From contig JAATGU010000148.1 of assembly GCA_015654535.1 (NCBI GenBank), positions 31,200 through 95,199 on the forward strand: 64,000 nt of DNA, in the 5' to 3' direction. Position numbers and translations under genes: made by a program. The stretch comes from Bacteroidales bacterium. Its GTDB lineage: Bacteria > Bacteroidota > Bacteroidia > Bacteroidales > Bacteroidaceae. Shown piece by piece: positions 8,577 through 17,818 of the stretch (position 1 is its first letter; the number at the start of each line of letters is the position of its first letter). The notes beneath the pieces were generated by a model, which made no database searches, had not been told where the DNA came from, and worked only from the letters and a program-made list of their open reading frames with translations.

Positions 8577-9761
8577 ATGAAAAAAACAGCACTCCTTTTA
8601 GTATTGTTCCTCTTTTGTCTATCTTCGGTTTTGCAAGCTCAAGAGGATGAAAATGAAAATAATTATTTGATCGGTGCCGTCCCTGAAAAAGACGGAAGGG
8701 TTATTTTTTCCAAAGAGTTCAATCTGCCGGGTATGTCCAATGATCAAATTTTCGACAAGGTACAGAACTGGATGGAAAAACGACTGAAGAAGAATAACAA
8801 TGTAAGCAGGATCGCTTATTCTGATAAAGAAAAAGGTTCGATAGCCGGACTCAGTCAAGAATATATTGTATTCAAGTCGGGAGCGCTTTCGTTAGACCAA
8901 ACGCTTATTAAATACCAGATAACCGCAACATGTTTGCAGGGAAAATGCCTTGTAAATATTGAAAGAATATCTTATATTTATCAAAATGACGAAAAGTTTC
9001 CTGCCGAAGAGTGGATAACAGATAAGTATGCCCTGAACAAAAATAAAACAAAACTGATGCGTGGTTATGCTAAATTTCGTACAAAGACAGTAGATCTTGT
9101 CAATGCATTATTTGCCAACGCTCAAACTGCGATGGGAGCTGTGTCAACTGAGGCACAAACGTCAACAAAAATATCTGCAATTACAGACAAACCTGATGTG
9201 AGTTCCATTCCTGCTATCGCCGAAAGCAGTAACACAGCAACCTTATCCAGCAGCATGCCAGGTTATAAACAAATTTCACCCGATAAAATTCCTGGCAATA
9301 TTATCAAAATGTTGTCGGAAGACTGGATGCTTATAACAGCTGGTACCAACGAACAATTCAACATGATGACCGCCAGTTGGGGTGGATTGGGTGTACTATT
9401 TGGTAAACCCGTAACCTTCTGCTTCATCAATCCCGCTCGCTACACCTACCAACTGATGGAGAAAAACAACTCTTATACACTCACATTTTACACAGAAACT
9501 TACCGCGATGCACTGAAATATTGCGGAAGTAAATCCGGTAAAGACACGGATAAAATAAAAGGTTCCGGACTCACACCAGTCACAACTCCTACGGGTAGCA
9601 AGGCTTTCTCCGAAGCATGGCTTATCATAGAGTGTCGCAAACTTGTTTCACAATCTCTCACACCCGAAGTTCTCTCTGATGAAAGCATAAAAAAAGAATG
9701 GACGGGCAAGCAAATGCACAAAATGTTTATTGGTGAAATAATCAATGTATGGGTAAAATAA
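8577..9761 (+). CDS. Secreted DUF4468 protein fused to a flavin-reductase-like domain
   Basis: The 394-residue protein has a signal peptide ending at LQA-Q (about residue 21), so it is exported. Residues about 30-180 resemble DUF4468, a Bacteroidetes domain of unknown function (VIFSKEFNLPGMSNDQIFDKVQNWM opening). After a low-complexity Ser/Thr linker (about 185-230), residues 240-394 match the flavin reductase-like FMN-binding split barrel (NIIKMLSEDWMLITAGTNEQFNMMTASWGGLGVLFGKP, then FINPARYTYQLMEKNNSYTLTFY). Those motifs are typical of flavoredoxin relatives that normally work in the cytoplasm. An exported version is odd, because free FMN or NAD(P)H would not be expected there. It ends 16 bp from the convergent next gene with no terminator visible. 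Confidence 0.85.
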   Translation: MKKTALLLVLFLFCLSSVLQAQEDENENNYLIGAVPEKDGRVIFSKEFNLPGMSNDQIFDKVQNWMEKRLKKNNNVSRIAYSDKEKGSIAGLSQEYIVFKSGALSLDQTLIKYQITATCLQGKCLVNIERISYIYQNDEKFPAEEWITDKYALNKNKTKLMRGYAKFRTKTVDLVNALFANAQTAMGAVSTEAQTSTKISAITDKPDVSSIPAIAESSNTATLSSSMPGYKQISPDKIPGNIIKMLSEDWMLITAGTNEQFNMMTASWGGLGVLFGKPVTFCFINPARYTYQLMEKNNSYTLTFYTETYRDALKYCGSKSGKDTDKIKGSGLTPVTTPTGSKAFSEAWLIIECRKLVSQSLTPEVLSDESIKKEWTGKQMHKMFIGEIINVWVK

Positions 9762-9777
9762 CTCTATTGGATGTTAG

Positions 9778-11844
9778 TTAAAACTTCCAACGAAGCTGAA
9801 AATTGACATCTGCTTTTGTATTCCCGTAAATAGTTTCCAATCCTGAACCGATTACGTTCCGGTCGGTATATCGAGTTTGCCCGAACTTAGCCATTATCAT
9901 CAAATCTCGATTGAAATCATAGCGGACATTCATGGCAAACCGTACTCCCTGACCATAGAATGAAGGCATGGAAAAAGCGTAAAGTAGTCCTCTTTCATAA
10001 GAAGAAACCCGGGCAGCATAATCATTTGTATCAAACATGCCATAATAAATATCCAATTTCAACGGGAGTTTGGAAAAATGGTAGGAGAAATTTTGAAGAA
10101 GCATAAAACCATGTTTGGCAACTATTCCCTGAGGATTGGTCCAGACCCAGTCTGCAGTGGTCTTAAAAGATAGATTTTTTTGCATCATATAGCCAAATTG
10201 ATAACGGATTTTTTGCTGAATATAAGGACGAACATCTTTGATGTCCGATTCTTCTGAAGTATAATTTTTATCCTTTGCTTTATATCGATAACTAAGAAGC
10301 ATAATAAGGCTTGTCTTAGGTGTGTAAACGGCTTGCAACAAACCATCAAACCCGGAAGACGGTCTATCTACGCCGTAACGTAACCACGGAAAATGAAAAA
10401 AATCTGCATAAGCAAAGAACTTCCAAAATTTGATGGGTTTACTTTCAATGCCAATATAACTTCCGTTCTCATTTTGTACATTACTCCCCTCGGAAATGGA
10501 ACGAGCATACATTGCACGATAATCTTTGGCATAATAGCGTTGCAGAAAAAGGAGTTGGTAACCTGCTAGCGGAGAAAAACTAATAACATTGAGCGTAGCT
10601 ATTCCCCCACCCCTCCCAGCAGCTGTTTCGCCAAAGAAATAAAACTTATCCCATCTATATTTATAATCAATACCGACATTATAAAACTCTTTTCCTTTCA
10701 ACTCATAAAAGTTGTAAGGCTTTGCCTCAGGAAGATAGTTTTTATCCAAAAAATAATAAATTCCTGTAAAACCTATCTTAAAGTTTTGATGAGAATAGTT
10801 GATATTTCCTCCCATTAACTGCATATTGGCAGCATTTTTTCGTTCAAAATCACGAGGAAGGCGATGCATACCATCTTTCTTAATAGAAGTAAGTATACCG
10901 TCGGTAAGCGTTCCGTCTAAATTTCTATTAGAATAAAAACCAGTGAAAGCAATATCCTTCTCCTGATAAGTTGCAGCAATTCCCTTAAAATAATTATATT
11001 CATCGGTAGAAGAATGTCTTTTTATCCCTGTAGATTTGTATTCCATAGTGGCGATAGAAGAACTTTTTCCTAATGAATAATCACTGCTGATTACTAAACC
11101 TTGACCAAAACTCAATCGATAGTTTCCTAAAGCCAATGTTTTGAATTTTCCAATATCATGTATCAAAAAATAAAAGGAATAATAATCATATCCATCCTTA
11201 TTCCCTTTCTGGAAAAAAGGTTCGCCAGCATCTTTTTCTGCTGTTATCCCCCAATATAACTGATCTTTATAATGAAATTCATATCTCAAAGAATAGTAAT
11301 AAGGATTGCCTGTATATTGCTTATTAACATCTGCTGTTAATAAACTATCTGAATGCTCACGATAACCTTCTTTACGGTAAAAAGGAATATCCATACGAGT
11401 TACTAATTCATTTTTTCCATACTTCCAAATATTTTTCCATTGCGGCAGATTACTTTTCTTATCAGCCTCTCCCACATAAACAAAAGGAAGGAAGTATTGA
11501 ATGGTTTGTCTATCGAAATCCTCTACCATCTGCAATTCATAAATAGTTTTCATGGGACCAGAAACATACAAATAATAAAGCAAATGTTCTATCTGAAGAT
11601 TTGTTAAGAAAGGAAATTGTTCCAATTCATCTTTGGTTATTTTATTCAGATTTAAAGGATGTTCTTTCAAGTAACTTAAGTCTTCCAGATTATTGGTCCA
11701 GTCTTTTTCCTCCTCATCCTTATCTGTTGTCATCTGTTCTGTCAGATCTTCCCATTCAGCGGGTGTTTCTGTTTGTGCAAAAAGAGTTGAATGAAAAAGA
11801 AATAGAATAAAACCAGCAAAAATTAATTTTTCACGTAATTCCAT
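9778..11844 (-). CDS. Helix-hairpin-helix protein with outer-membrane beta-barrel
   Basis: The 688-residue protein has a signal peptide (cut after LFAQ, about residue 24), an acidic linker, and a helix-hairpin-helix segment near residues 55-125 (LNLNKITKDELEQFPFLTNLQIEHLLYYL, then TIYELQMVEDFDRQTIQYFLPFV) of the ComEA kind. The rest is rich in alternating aromatic beta-strands (for example YYSLRYEFHYKDQLYWGITAEKDAGEPFF) and ends in a terminal aromatic, KADVNFQLRWKF, typical of an outer-membrane barrel. Such HhH-barrel proteins are widespread in Bacteroidetes and their role is not established; HhH motifs often bind DNA. It follows the 271-residue barrel gene by 3 bp, so the two are co-transcribed. 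Confidence 0.82.
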   Translation of the reverse strand: MELREKLIFAGFILFLFHSTLFAQTETPAEWEDLTEQMTTDKDEEEKDWTNNLEDLSYLKEHPLNLNKITKDELEQFPFLTNLQIEHLLYYLYVSGPMKTIYELQMVEDFDRQTIQYFLPFVYVGEADKKSNLPQWKNIWKYGKNELVTRMDIPFYRKEGYREHSDSLLTADVNKQYTGNPYYYSLRYEFHYKDQLYWGITAEKDAGEPFFQKGNKDGYDYYSFYFLIHDIGKFKTLALGNYRLSFGQGLVISSDYSLGKSSSIATMEYKSTGIKRHSSTDEYNYFKGIAATYQEKDIAFTGFYSNRNLDGTLTDGILTSIKKDGMHRLPRDFERKNAANMQLMGGNINYSHQNFKIGFTGIYYFLDKNYLPEAKPYNFYELKGKEFYNVGIDYKYRWDKFYFFGETAAGRGGGIATLNVISFSPLAGYQLLFLQRYYAKDYRAMYARSISEGSNVQNENGSYIGIESKPIKFWKFFAYADFFHFPWLRYGVDRPSSGFDGLLQAVYTPKTSLIMLLSYRYKAKDKNYTSEESDIKDVRPYIQQKIRYQFGYMMQKNLSFKTTADWVWTNPQGIVAKHGFMLLQNFSYHFSKLPLKLDIYYGMFDTNDYAARVSSYERGLLYAFSMPSFYGQGVRFAMNVRYDFNRDLMIMAKFGQTRYTDRNVIGSGLETIYGNTKADVNFQLRWKF

Positions 11845-11847
11845 CTT

Positions 11848-12663
11848 TTAAAAATAGAATTGTAAAGCGCAGCAAGAATGAAAACCCAATATAGGATGAT
11901 GGCTAAAAGCTAAATTAATAGTAAACGGCTGAAGTTGAAGCCCTATTCCAAAACTTGGTGTAAAAGGTTTTGTCCACATCCCAGCACGTAGAGAAAACGC
12001 TTTAATTGGGGTATATTCCATTCCTAATTTATAAATAGCCGGAAGGGCAAAATCTTTTTCTATTTCAGCTGTTAATAAAAAAGTCTGTTCCGGTTGATAA
12101 CCTATTCCCATAGTAAACACATTGGGTAATTGAGCACTTTCTTCTCCAATCTTTAGTTCTGTTCTGAAAGGATTGATCACTAACATTGATAAATTCAGAT
12201 AATCAGTTGGATGGATTAGCAATCCCACATCACCGGTAACCACAGACGCATCAGATTCTTTATCTGAATAATGTATATTCAAATAATCCATTCTAATTCC
12301 TAAGCTAATCTTCTGAGAAAGCTTTTTATAAAAATTAGCTCCAACTAATGTTTCATTATAAGCATCAAATCCATATCTGGAAATATACATTCCTCCATTT
12401 AAATATTCATTTGGATAATTAACCGTTCCTGCAAAGGAAGACAATTCTTTTATCCCATACCTGTTTATATATTCCAAAGAAAGATAGCGGGGAGATAAAA
12501 AACCATACGAAGCAGGATTCGTAAATCCAGGTAATACTGAAGAAGTACCACCCATAGAATAAGCACGCGCATTAATATAATGATCAACATCCAAAGCTTT
12601 ACAGGTATTAAACGAGGCAAATATCAATGCGAAGTAGAGGGTGCTTACTAGTAAGCATTTCAT
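11848..12663 (-). CDS. PorV/FadL-like outer-membrane beta-barrel protein
   Basis: This 271-residue protein has a signal peptide (to about residue 23) and then ARAYSMGGTSSVLPGFTNPASYGF, the kind of opening found in PorV/PorQ/FadL-like barrels, where an early Met-Gly-Gly precedes Asn-Pro-Ala. Regular amphipathic strands follow and the protein ends in CCALQFYF, a terminal aromatic typical of outer-membrane insertion. It is upstream of, and probably partners with, the helix-hairpin-helix barrel protein. It is shorter than PorV and PorQ, so I do not give a Por symbol. One of the best promoters in the window lies in front of it. Confidence 0.78.
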   Translation of the reverse strand: MKCLLVSTLYFALIFASFNTCKALDVDHYINARAYSMGGTSSVLPGFTNPASYGFLSPRYLSLEYINRYGIKELSSFAGTVNYPNEYLNGGMYISRYGFDAYNETLVGANFYKKLSQKISLGIRMDYLNIHYSDKESDASVVTGDVGLLIHPTDYLNLSMLVINPFRTELKIGEESAQLPNVFTMGIGYQPEQTFLLTAEIEKDFALPAIYKLGMEYTPIKAFSLRAGMWTKPFTPSFGIGLQLQPFTINLAFSHHPILGFHSCCALQFYF

Positions 12664-12706
12664 GAATTCAATTTTACGACTTTATATAAGAAAGTCTAAT
12701 AGATTG

Positions 12707-12739
12707 CAAAGTTAAGTTAAATAATACACTTTTGCAAAG
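12707..12739 (-). promoter_or_regulatory. Promoter of the two barrel genes
   Basis: On the minus strand CTTTG (12739-12735) is followed after 20 bp by TAACTTTG (12714-12707), a very good match to TTTG-N19..21-TAnnTTTG. Transcription would begin about 40 bases before the start codon. Confidence 0.75.
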
Positions 12740-12790
12740 AGATAAAAAAATAATTATTATAAAAATGAATTAATATATAATTTATTCCAG

Positions 12791-12798
12791 TAATTTTG
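12791..12798 (+). promoter_or_regulatory. Promoter -7 box abutting the DUF4294 start codon
   Basis: TAATTTTG matches TAnnTTTG and ends only 5 bases before the GTG start at 12804, which implies a leaderless or nearly leaderless transcript. Confidence 0.55.
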
Positions 12799-12803
12799 CA
12801 CCT

Positions 12804-13409
12804 GTGAAAAGAAAATATGGAATAGGGATATTAGTGTGTTTTGTAATGTTTTGTTTTTCCATTGGAAATGCTCAAAAACTACAAACAAGACCTACTGTAC
12901 AATGGGTTGAAGCCTGTATATACCATGGGGATACAATACCATTTGTACAATTAAGAAACACATATGTTTATCCTCCGCTTAATTTTAGAACCCAAAAAGA
13001 ATGGAATGATTATTATCGGTTAGTCTATAACGTAAAAAAGGTTCTTCCACTTTCAATAATGATTAATAACACTATCATTGAAACCTATGAATACATTCAA
13101 ACTTTACCAAATAAAAAAGATAGGGAATCTCATTTAAAAAGAGTAGAAAAAGGATTGAAACAACAATATACCGCTCAATTTAAAAAATTATCTTATTCAC
13201 AAGGTAAATTACTAATAAAACTAGTGGACAGACAATGTAATCAGTCTTCTTATGAACTAATTAAAGCTTTTATGGGAAGCTTTCGTGCAGGATTTTACCA
13301 AACTTTTGCCAGTTTATTTGGCGTAAGTTTAAAAAAAGAATATGATGCCACGAAAGATGATAAATTAACCGAAAGAGTTATTACTTTAGCTGAAAACGGA
13401 CAAATTTAG
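12804..13409 (+). CDS. DUF4294 family secreted protein
   Basis: The 201-residue protein has a signal peptide ending near GNA-QKL (residue 23) and a conserved-looking core (GDTIPFVQLRNTYVYPPLNFRTQKEWNDYYRLVYNVKKVLP), which I recognise as DUF4294, a Bacteroidetes family of unknown function. The GTG start is chosen because it gives a complete signal peptide; the next in-frame ATG at 12846 would remove most of it. Its 3' end overlaps the convergent methyltransferase gene by 24 bp. It probably acts in the periplasm. No catalytic motif is recognisable. Confidence 0.8.
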   Translation: MKRKYGIGILVCFVMFCFSIGNAQKLQTRPTVQWVEACIYHGDTIPFVQLRNTYVYPPLNFRTQKEWNDYYRLVYNVKKVLPLSIMINNTIIETYEYIQTLPNKKDRESHLKRVEKGLKQQYTAQFKKLSYSQGKLLIKLVDRQCNQSSYELIKAFMGSFRAGFYQTFASLFGVSLKKEYDATKDDKLTERVITLAENGQI

Positions 13410-13928
13410 TTTCTTAAAAAAATCCCATATTACAATTCCGGTTGTAACAGATACATTTAAAGAATGCTTAGTACCGTATTGAGGAATTTCAATACATCCA
13501 TCGCTATTGTCTATTACCTCTTGCTGAACACCTTTCACTTCATTTCCCATCACAATAGCATACTTTTTAGTTTTATCCAATACTAAATTAGTAAGAGACA
13601 TACTTCCTTCCACTTGTTCAATGGAATAAACAATATATCCATTCTTTTTTAATTGATCAACAGCATCAAGTGTTTTCTTAAAATATTTCCAATCCATAGT
13701 ATTTTCTGCTCCAAGAGCCGTTTTATGCATCTCAGAATGAAGAGGTGTAGCTGTTATACCACATAAATAAATAGATTCAATCCGAAAAGCATCCGACGTA
13801 CGAAATACCGAACCTATATTATGTAAACTTCTTATTTCATCTAAAACAACTATCAAAGGTAGTTTTTTAGCTTCTTTAAATTCTTTAGCATTTATTCGGT
13901 TAAGCTCCGTAATTTTCAATTTGCGCAT
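13386..13928 (-). CDS. SpoU/TrmH-family RNA 2'-O-methyltransferase
   Basis: SPOUT-class methyltransferases of this family modify ribose 2'-hydroxyls in tRNA or rRNA. The 180-residue protein shows the three SpoU motifs: LDEIRSLHNIGSVFRTSDAF (motif 1, with the Asn and Arg), YAIVMGNEVKGV (motif 2) and IEIPQYGTKHSLNVSVTTGIVIWDF (motif 3, the knot). It lacks an N-terminal substrate-binding extension, so the RNA target cannot be guessed. The ATG at 13926-13928 is preferred over the upstream in-frame start at 13979 because the promoter box CAAAGATA (13952-13959) lies between them. Confidence 0.9.
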   Translation of the reverse strand: MRKLKITELNRINAKEFKEAKKLPLIVVLDEIRSLHNIGSVFRTSDAFRIESIYLCGITATPLHSEMHKTALGAENTMDWKYFKKTLDAVDQLKKNGYIVYSIEQVEGSMSLTNLVLDKTKKYAIVMGNEVKGVQQEVIDNSDGCIEIPQYGTKHSLNVSVTTGIVIWDFFKKLNLSVFS

Positions 13929-13951
13929 ACTAATATTTTTATATTTCGACG

Positions 13952-13959
13952 CAAAGATA
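13952..13959 (-). promoter_or_regulatory. Promoter -7 box of the SpoU methyltransferase
   Basis: The minus strand reads TATCTTTG, matching TAnnTTTG, about 24 bases before the chosen ATG. It supports the shorter start. Confidence 0.55.
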
Positions 13960-14379
13960 ATAACTAATTCACAATACACTGTTTATAACCGTTTAAAACC
14001 TGTCAAAACAAGGGCCAAACATTTTTATAAATAATACTAGGATATATCACATAAACTTATAAATAGAGCAAAAATGAACAATCCAAATAAGTTAACTAAA
14101 AGTTTATATGCATATTTAAACATCATTTTACCCTAATATTTGAAATAATATATCATAAAGTTCTTAACTTTGCAACTTATCAACAAGATGTTTATTTAAA
14201 TATATAAATAACTTATAATCAATACTTATAATGTCATTTTCCTGTTTATAATAAGGCTATAACTATATTTAATATACTAATAACTTTAAAAACAAATAAA
14301 AACAAATATATTTACCAACACTATTAACAGTCTATATTAAGTATTATTAGATTTTTTAAATAGGAATGGAAAATAAAAT
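13960..14379. other. AT-rich leader and intergenic region before nadA
   Basis: This stretch of over 400 bp is very AT-rich and has no supportable gene; a 20-codon frame at 14074-14136 has nothing in its favour. It holds the likely nadA promoter at 14139-14172, leaving about 200 bases of untranslated leader. No riboswitch fold was recognised in that leader. Confidence 0.5.
14139..14172 (+). promoter_or_regulatory. Promoter of nadA
   Basis: TTTG at 14139-14142 is followed after 22 bp by TAACTTTG at 14165-14172. Both halves match the Bacteroides consensus with slightly long spacing. Confidence 0.55.
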
Positions 14380-15381
14380 ATGAACATAATGATAAAAGAA
14401 GAATGGTTGAAAAAAGGATTTGCAGATGAAATTGTCGATCAGGGAATAGACATTAAAGCTGCTATTGGTTCTTTAAAAAAAGAAAAGAATGCTGTGATTC
14501 TGGCTCACTATTACCAAACTGGTGATATACAAGATATAGCTGATTTTGTAGGAGATAGTTTGGCTCTTGCTCAATGGGCTGCTAAAACAAAAGCAGATAT
14601 AATTGTTCTTTGTGGTGTTCATTTTATGGGTGAAACAGCAAAGATAATTTGTCCTGATAAGAAAGTATTGGTACCTGATTTAAATGCAGGCTGTTCTCTT
14701 GCCGATAGTTGTCCGGCTGATAAGTTTGCATTGTTTGTTAAGGAACATCCTGATCACACTGTTATTTCCTATGTTAATACTACAGCTGCTGTAAAGGCGC
14801 TGACAGATATTGTAGTGACCTCTACTAATGCTAAACAAATAGTAGAGAGTTTCCCTAAAGATGAGAAAATAATATTTGGTCCGGATAGGAATTTAGGTAA
14901 TTATATCAATTCTATTACGAATAGGAATATGTTGTTATGGGATGGCGCTTGTCACGTACACGAACAATTTTCTGTTGAAAAGATTGTTGCATTAAAGAAG
15001 GAATATCCTGATGCACTTATATTAGCTCATCCTGAATGTAAAGGCGCTGTGTTGACGCTCGCCGATTTTGTAGGTTCCACAGCAGCGTTACTTAAATATG
15101 CTGTTAAAACGGATAAAAAGAACCTTATTATCGCTACAGAGTCAGGAGTTATTCATGAGATGCGTAAGCAATGCCCTGAAAAAAACTTTATTCCAGCTCC
15201 TCCTAATGATAGTACGTGTGCATGCAATGAATGTAATTTTATGCGATTAAACACAATGAAGAAGCTTTATAATTGTTTAAAATATGAATGGCCAACCATT
15301 GAAGTAGATGAAGAAATAGCAAAAAAAGCTATAAAGCCAATAAAGAAAATGCTTGATATTTCAGAGAAATTAGGATTATAG
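14380..15381 (+). CDS. nadA: Quinolinate synthase NadA
   Basis: NadA condenses iminoaspartate with dihydroxyacetone phosphate to quinolinate, the second step of de novo NAD synthesis, using a [4Fe-4S] cluster. The 333-residue protein shows the substrate segment ILAHYYQTGDIQDIADFVGDSL (about 40-61) and the three expected cluster cysteine regions: NAGCSLADSC (near 105), HPECKGAV (near 220) and CACNEC (near 290). The usual partner genes nadB and nadC are not adjacent. A second ATG three codons later is equally possible as the start. The long AT-rich leader upstream is unusual for a housekeeping gene here. Confidence 0.96.
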   Translation: MNIMIKEEWLKKGFADEIVDQGIDIKAAIGSLKKEKNAVILAHYYQTGDIQDIADFVGDSLALAQWAAKTKADIIVLCGVHFMGETAKIICPDKKVLVPDLNAGCSLADSCPADKFALFVKEHPDHTVISYVNTTAAVKALTDIVVTSTNAKQIVESFPKDEKIIFGPDRNLGNYINSITNRNMLLWDGACHVHEQFSVEKIVALKKEYPDALILAHPECKGAVLTLADFVGSTAALLKYAVKTDKKNLIIATESGVIHEMRKQCPEKNFIPAPPNDSTCACNECNFMRLNTMKKLYNCLKYEWPTIEVDEEIAKKAIKPIKKMLDISEKLGL

Positions 15382-15424
15382 TTGACTTTTGTTACGAATA
15401 ATAAATTCATCCGACTGTTTATAG

Positions 15425-15473
15425 GATGCAGATGGTATACATAAAATAGTTATTTATGTACATCATCTGCATC
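15425..15473. terminator. Bidirectional terminator between nadA and porZ
   Basis: GATGCAGATG (15425-15434) pairs perfectly with CATCTGCATC (15464-15473), and the inner bases extend the stem with a bulge. It lies between convergent genes. Confidence 0.7.
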
Positions 15474-15493
15474 ACTTTTATAAATTATAGCTT

Positions 15494-17818
15494 TTATTTT
15501 ATCACTAATATTTTGGTAGCAATACCTTCTTTTCCTTCAGAATCTGCTGCCATAACAAGATATACACCTGATGATACTCTTTTGCCTTGAACATTTTTTC
15601 CATTCCAGGTAAATTGTCCGCCAACGGAAGTTCCTGTATAAATAAGATTTCCATTAATATCTGTGATTTTAACGTCACTATCTCGTATTAAATCAGTTAC
15701 AGTAATTAAGCCGGTGTAATCAGGACGTACAGGATTAGGATACGCATGAGCATTTTCTGAAAAACTAGTTCCTCCTTCAGTAGCATCACTCATATAAGAT
15801 ATTAGTCCTTGGTCGGTTCCAATAAAAAGTTCTCCGGTATTTGGATTGATAGCAAGAGATTGGACTTTATTAGATAGAATGGGACTATTACTTGTTGAGA
15901 AGTGATGAATCGTTTCCAATCCATCTTCACTTAATAAAAACAGTCCATTATCTTCTGTACCTATCCATTTTCTATTAGCTCCATCAATACATATTGCACG
16001 GATTTTTTCATTGGCTAAAAGAAAGTCTGCAAGATTGGTTCCATCATTACGGGGAACTTTTATTTGAGTGCAGTAAAAGTCATCGTTAAAAAAATTAGTA
16101 GGATTATTTATGATAAGAGGACCTTTATTAGTTCCTATCCATATAACTCCATTTTTGTCTTCCGCAATGGAGAACATATTTAGTTTTCCTAAATTAGTAC
16201 CATCTTGATTGACAAAAGATCCAATAAATTTAGTTTGATCGTCAGTGGTATCTTCTAAAGTTCCATTCGTGTTAAAACAAAAAATGCCTGGTTCGCCTCT
16301 CATTATCGTAACCCATGCCCACCCTCTTTTATCAAAAAAAATATTTTCAGGCGTCTCTGTTTTACTAATTTCCGAATGATAAAAACTTATCCATTTTCCA
16401 TCGTCTTTTAATACATTAATAATACTATCTACTCCTGCATTTACCATCCATAAATTATGATTTTTATCATATTGAAGTCCATTTGTTCTGGTAAATATTA
16501 AGCCATAAAGTTTTTCAGGAAAAATATTTTTTAAAGTACTGTTATTTATGTTATATAATTTAACGAAATCTTTATTTTTAAATTCATAAATACCTTCTCC
16601 TCCTGAAGATGCAAAATAGTGATTCGGATCATTGGGGTCTTGTACTACAGAAGTAATATCTTTGTAATCTAATCCCGTAATTTCTTTGATACCATTTTCT
16701 TGAAAATTAGACCAGGTATTATCTTCAAACATCATAATTGTTCCGGGATTATTTAATCTGATGTCTGCCATTCCTCCGCCACATATTAGTAATTTATTAT
16801 TAGTAAATGTCATATAGTATGGAAGATTTCTTATAGGGCTATTTGGTATAATAGAAGAAATACTTTTTTCTAGTTTATTATTTACTAATTTATATCCGTT
16901 TAATCCTTTATCTCCGTTACTTCCCCAATAAATATCGTTGTTTTTAGTGTATGATAAGTGATTAAAAGTATCTTCTAAATCCATATATTTCGGAGAATAA
17001 TCGTAATGATCAAATAAAGCAATAGAATTATTACCCCCTACTATAAGTTTATCATCATATATCTCTTCAAATAAATAGTTTCCACCTACTAATTGAACAA
17101 GACTTTGCTGATTACTATCATATAAATAAATTCCGTTATCTTGTTTATCTTGTTTATCTTGTTTATTACATATTATTTTATTTTCAAAAAGGTCAAGGTC
17201 AATAAATACATTATTATCTGTCAGAGTCCAATTGCTATTATCTAATAAATTATCAGTGATTTTACCCGTATATAAACCATTTTCTGTAGCGGCATAAATA
17301 ACATTATCCTTAACTATAGAGGCATATACTTTTTTGTTTAAAATATAAGTATTAGTTATTTCTTTCTTTTTTAGATTAAGAATTAATATTCCAAAATTGG
17401 TAGAAAAATATGCATAATCACCATTTATATTTATGCTATTTAATGTCTTATCCTGACTCATTGTTTTATTCATGAAATCAGGTATATTATATATATTATC
17501 GTTTATAAGAAGATCAATATTAGAATTTTTATATACAATAATAAGTGCATTGTGAGTATTGCTATATTTTATGTAACTAATACTATTATCGCTTAAAATA
17601 TTTACCTTATCATATAAGCGGATACTTTGATCTTCAGTATCGTATGAAAATAAAGCATCATTGCTTAATGCATATATCAAGTTACCAGCAGGAGCCGTTT
17701 GGGTGACGTTATTGTATGCCAGATGGGCTTGCCACTCTCCTATTGCCATTTGGGCAAAAGCAGAAGATGTTATAAGAAGAAAAAATAGAAGGCTATAAAT
17801 TATTTTTTTCATAGTCAA
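15494..17818 (-). CDS. porZ: PorZ-like type IX secretion beta-propeller protein
   Basis: PorZ is a surface component of the type IX secretion system that delivers A-LPS to cargo for sortase-like attachment (known in Porphyromonas). The 774-residue protein has a signal peptide (cut after AFAQ), begins [37 protein letters not shown] like PorZ, contains repeated two-component-regulator-type propeller motifs ([36 protein letters not shown]), and ends with a type A sorting domain ([12 protein letters not shown] ... [26 protein letters not shown]). The start could be two codons later. It overlaps rdgB by about 20-26 bp and is translated from the same transcript. Residues near 217-227 carry a KQD triplet repeat from a 9-bp tandem repeat. 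Confidence 0.85.
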   Translation of the reverse strand: MTMKKIIYSLLFFLLITSSAFAQMAIGEWQAHLAYNNVTQTAPAGNLIYALSNDALFSYDTEDQSIRLYDKVNILSDNSISYIKYSNTHNALIIVYKNSNIDLLINDNIYNIPDFMNKTMSQDKTLNSININGDYAYFSTNFGILILNLKKKEITNTYILNKKVYASIVKDNVIYAATENGLYTGKITDNLLDNSNWTLTDNNVFIDLDLFENKIICNKQDKQDKQDNGIYLYDSNQQSLVQLVGGNYLFEEIYDDKLIVGGNNSIALFDHYDYSPKYMDLEDTFNHLSYTKNNDIYWGSNGDKGLNGYKLVNNKLEKSISSIIPNSPIRNLPYYMTFTNNKLLICGGGMADIRLNNPGTIMMFEDNTWSNFQENGIKEITGLDYKDITSVVQDPNDPNHYFASSGGEGIYEFKNKDFVKLYNINNSTLKNIFPEKLYGLIFTRTNGLQYDKNHNLWMVNAGVDSIINVLKDDGKWISFYHSEISKTETPENIFFDKRGWAWVTIMRGEPGIFCFNTNGTLEDTTDDQTKFIGSFVNQDGTNLGKLNMFSIAEDKNGVIWIGTNKGPLIINNPTNFFNDDFYCTQIKVPRNDGTNLADFLLANEKIRAICIDGANRKWIGTEDNGLFLLSEDGLETIHHFSTSNSPILSNKVQSLAINPNTGELFIGTDQGLISYMSDATEGGTSFSENAHAYPNPVRPDYTGLITVTDLIRDSDVKITDINGNLIYTGTSVGGQFTWNGKNVQGKRVSSGVYLVMAADSEGKEGIATKILVIK
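17138..17164. repeat. 9-bp tandem repeat inside porZ (three copies)
   Basis: ATCTTGTTT is repeated three times without change. On the coding strand it adds Lys-Gln-Asp units in a predicted propeller loop. Copy-number changes would keep the frame. Confidence 0.85.

Noticed and set aside
13980..14379. Riboswitch in the nadA leader
   Set aside because: The leader is long, but no conserved NAD-sensing or other riboswitch motif could be recognised by eye.
17138..17164. Phase-variation switch in porZ
   Set aside because: The repeat unit is 9 bp, so slippage would add or remove KQD units without changing the frame.
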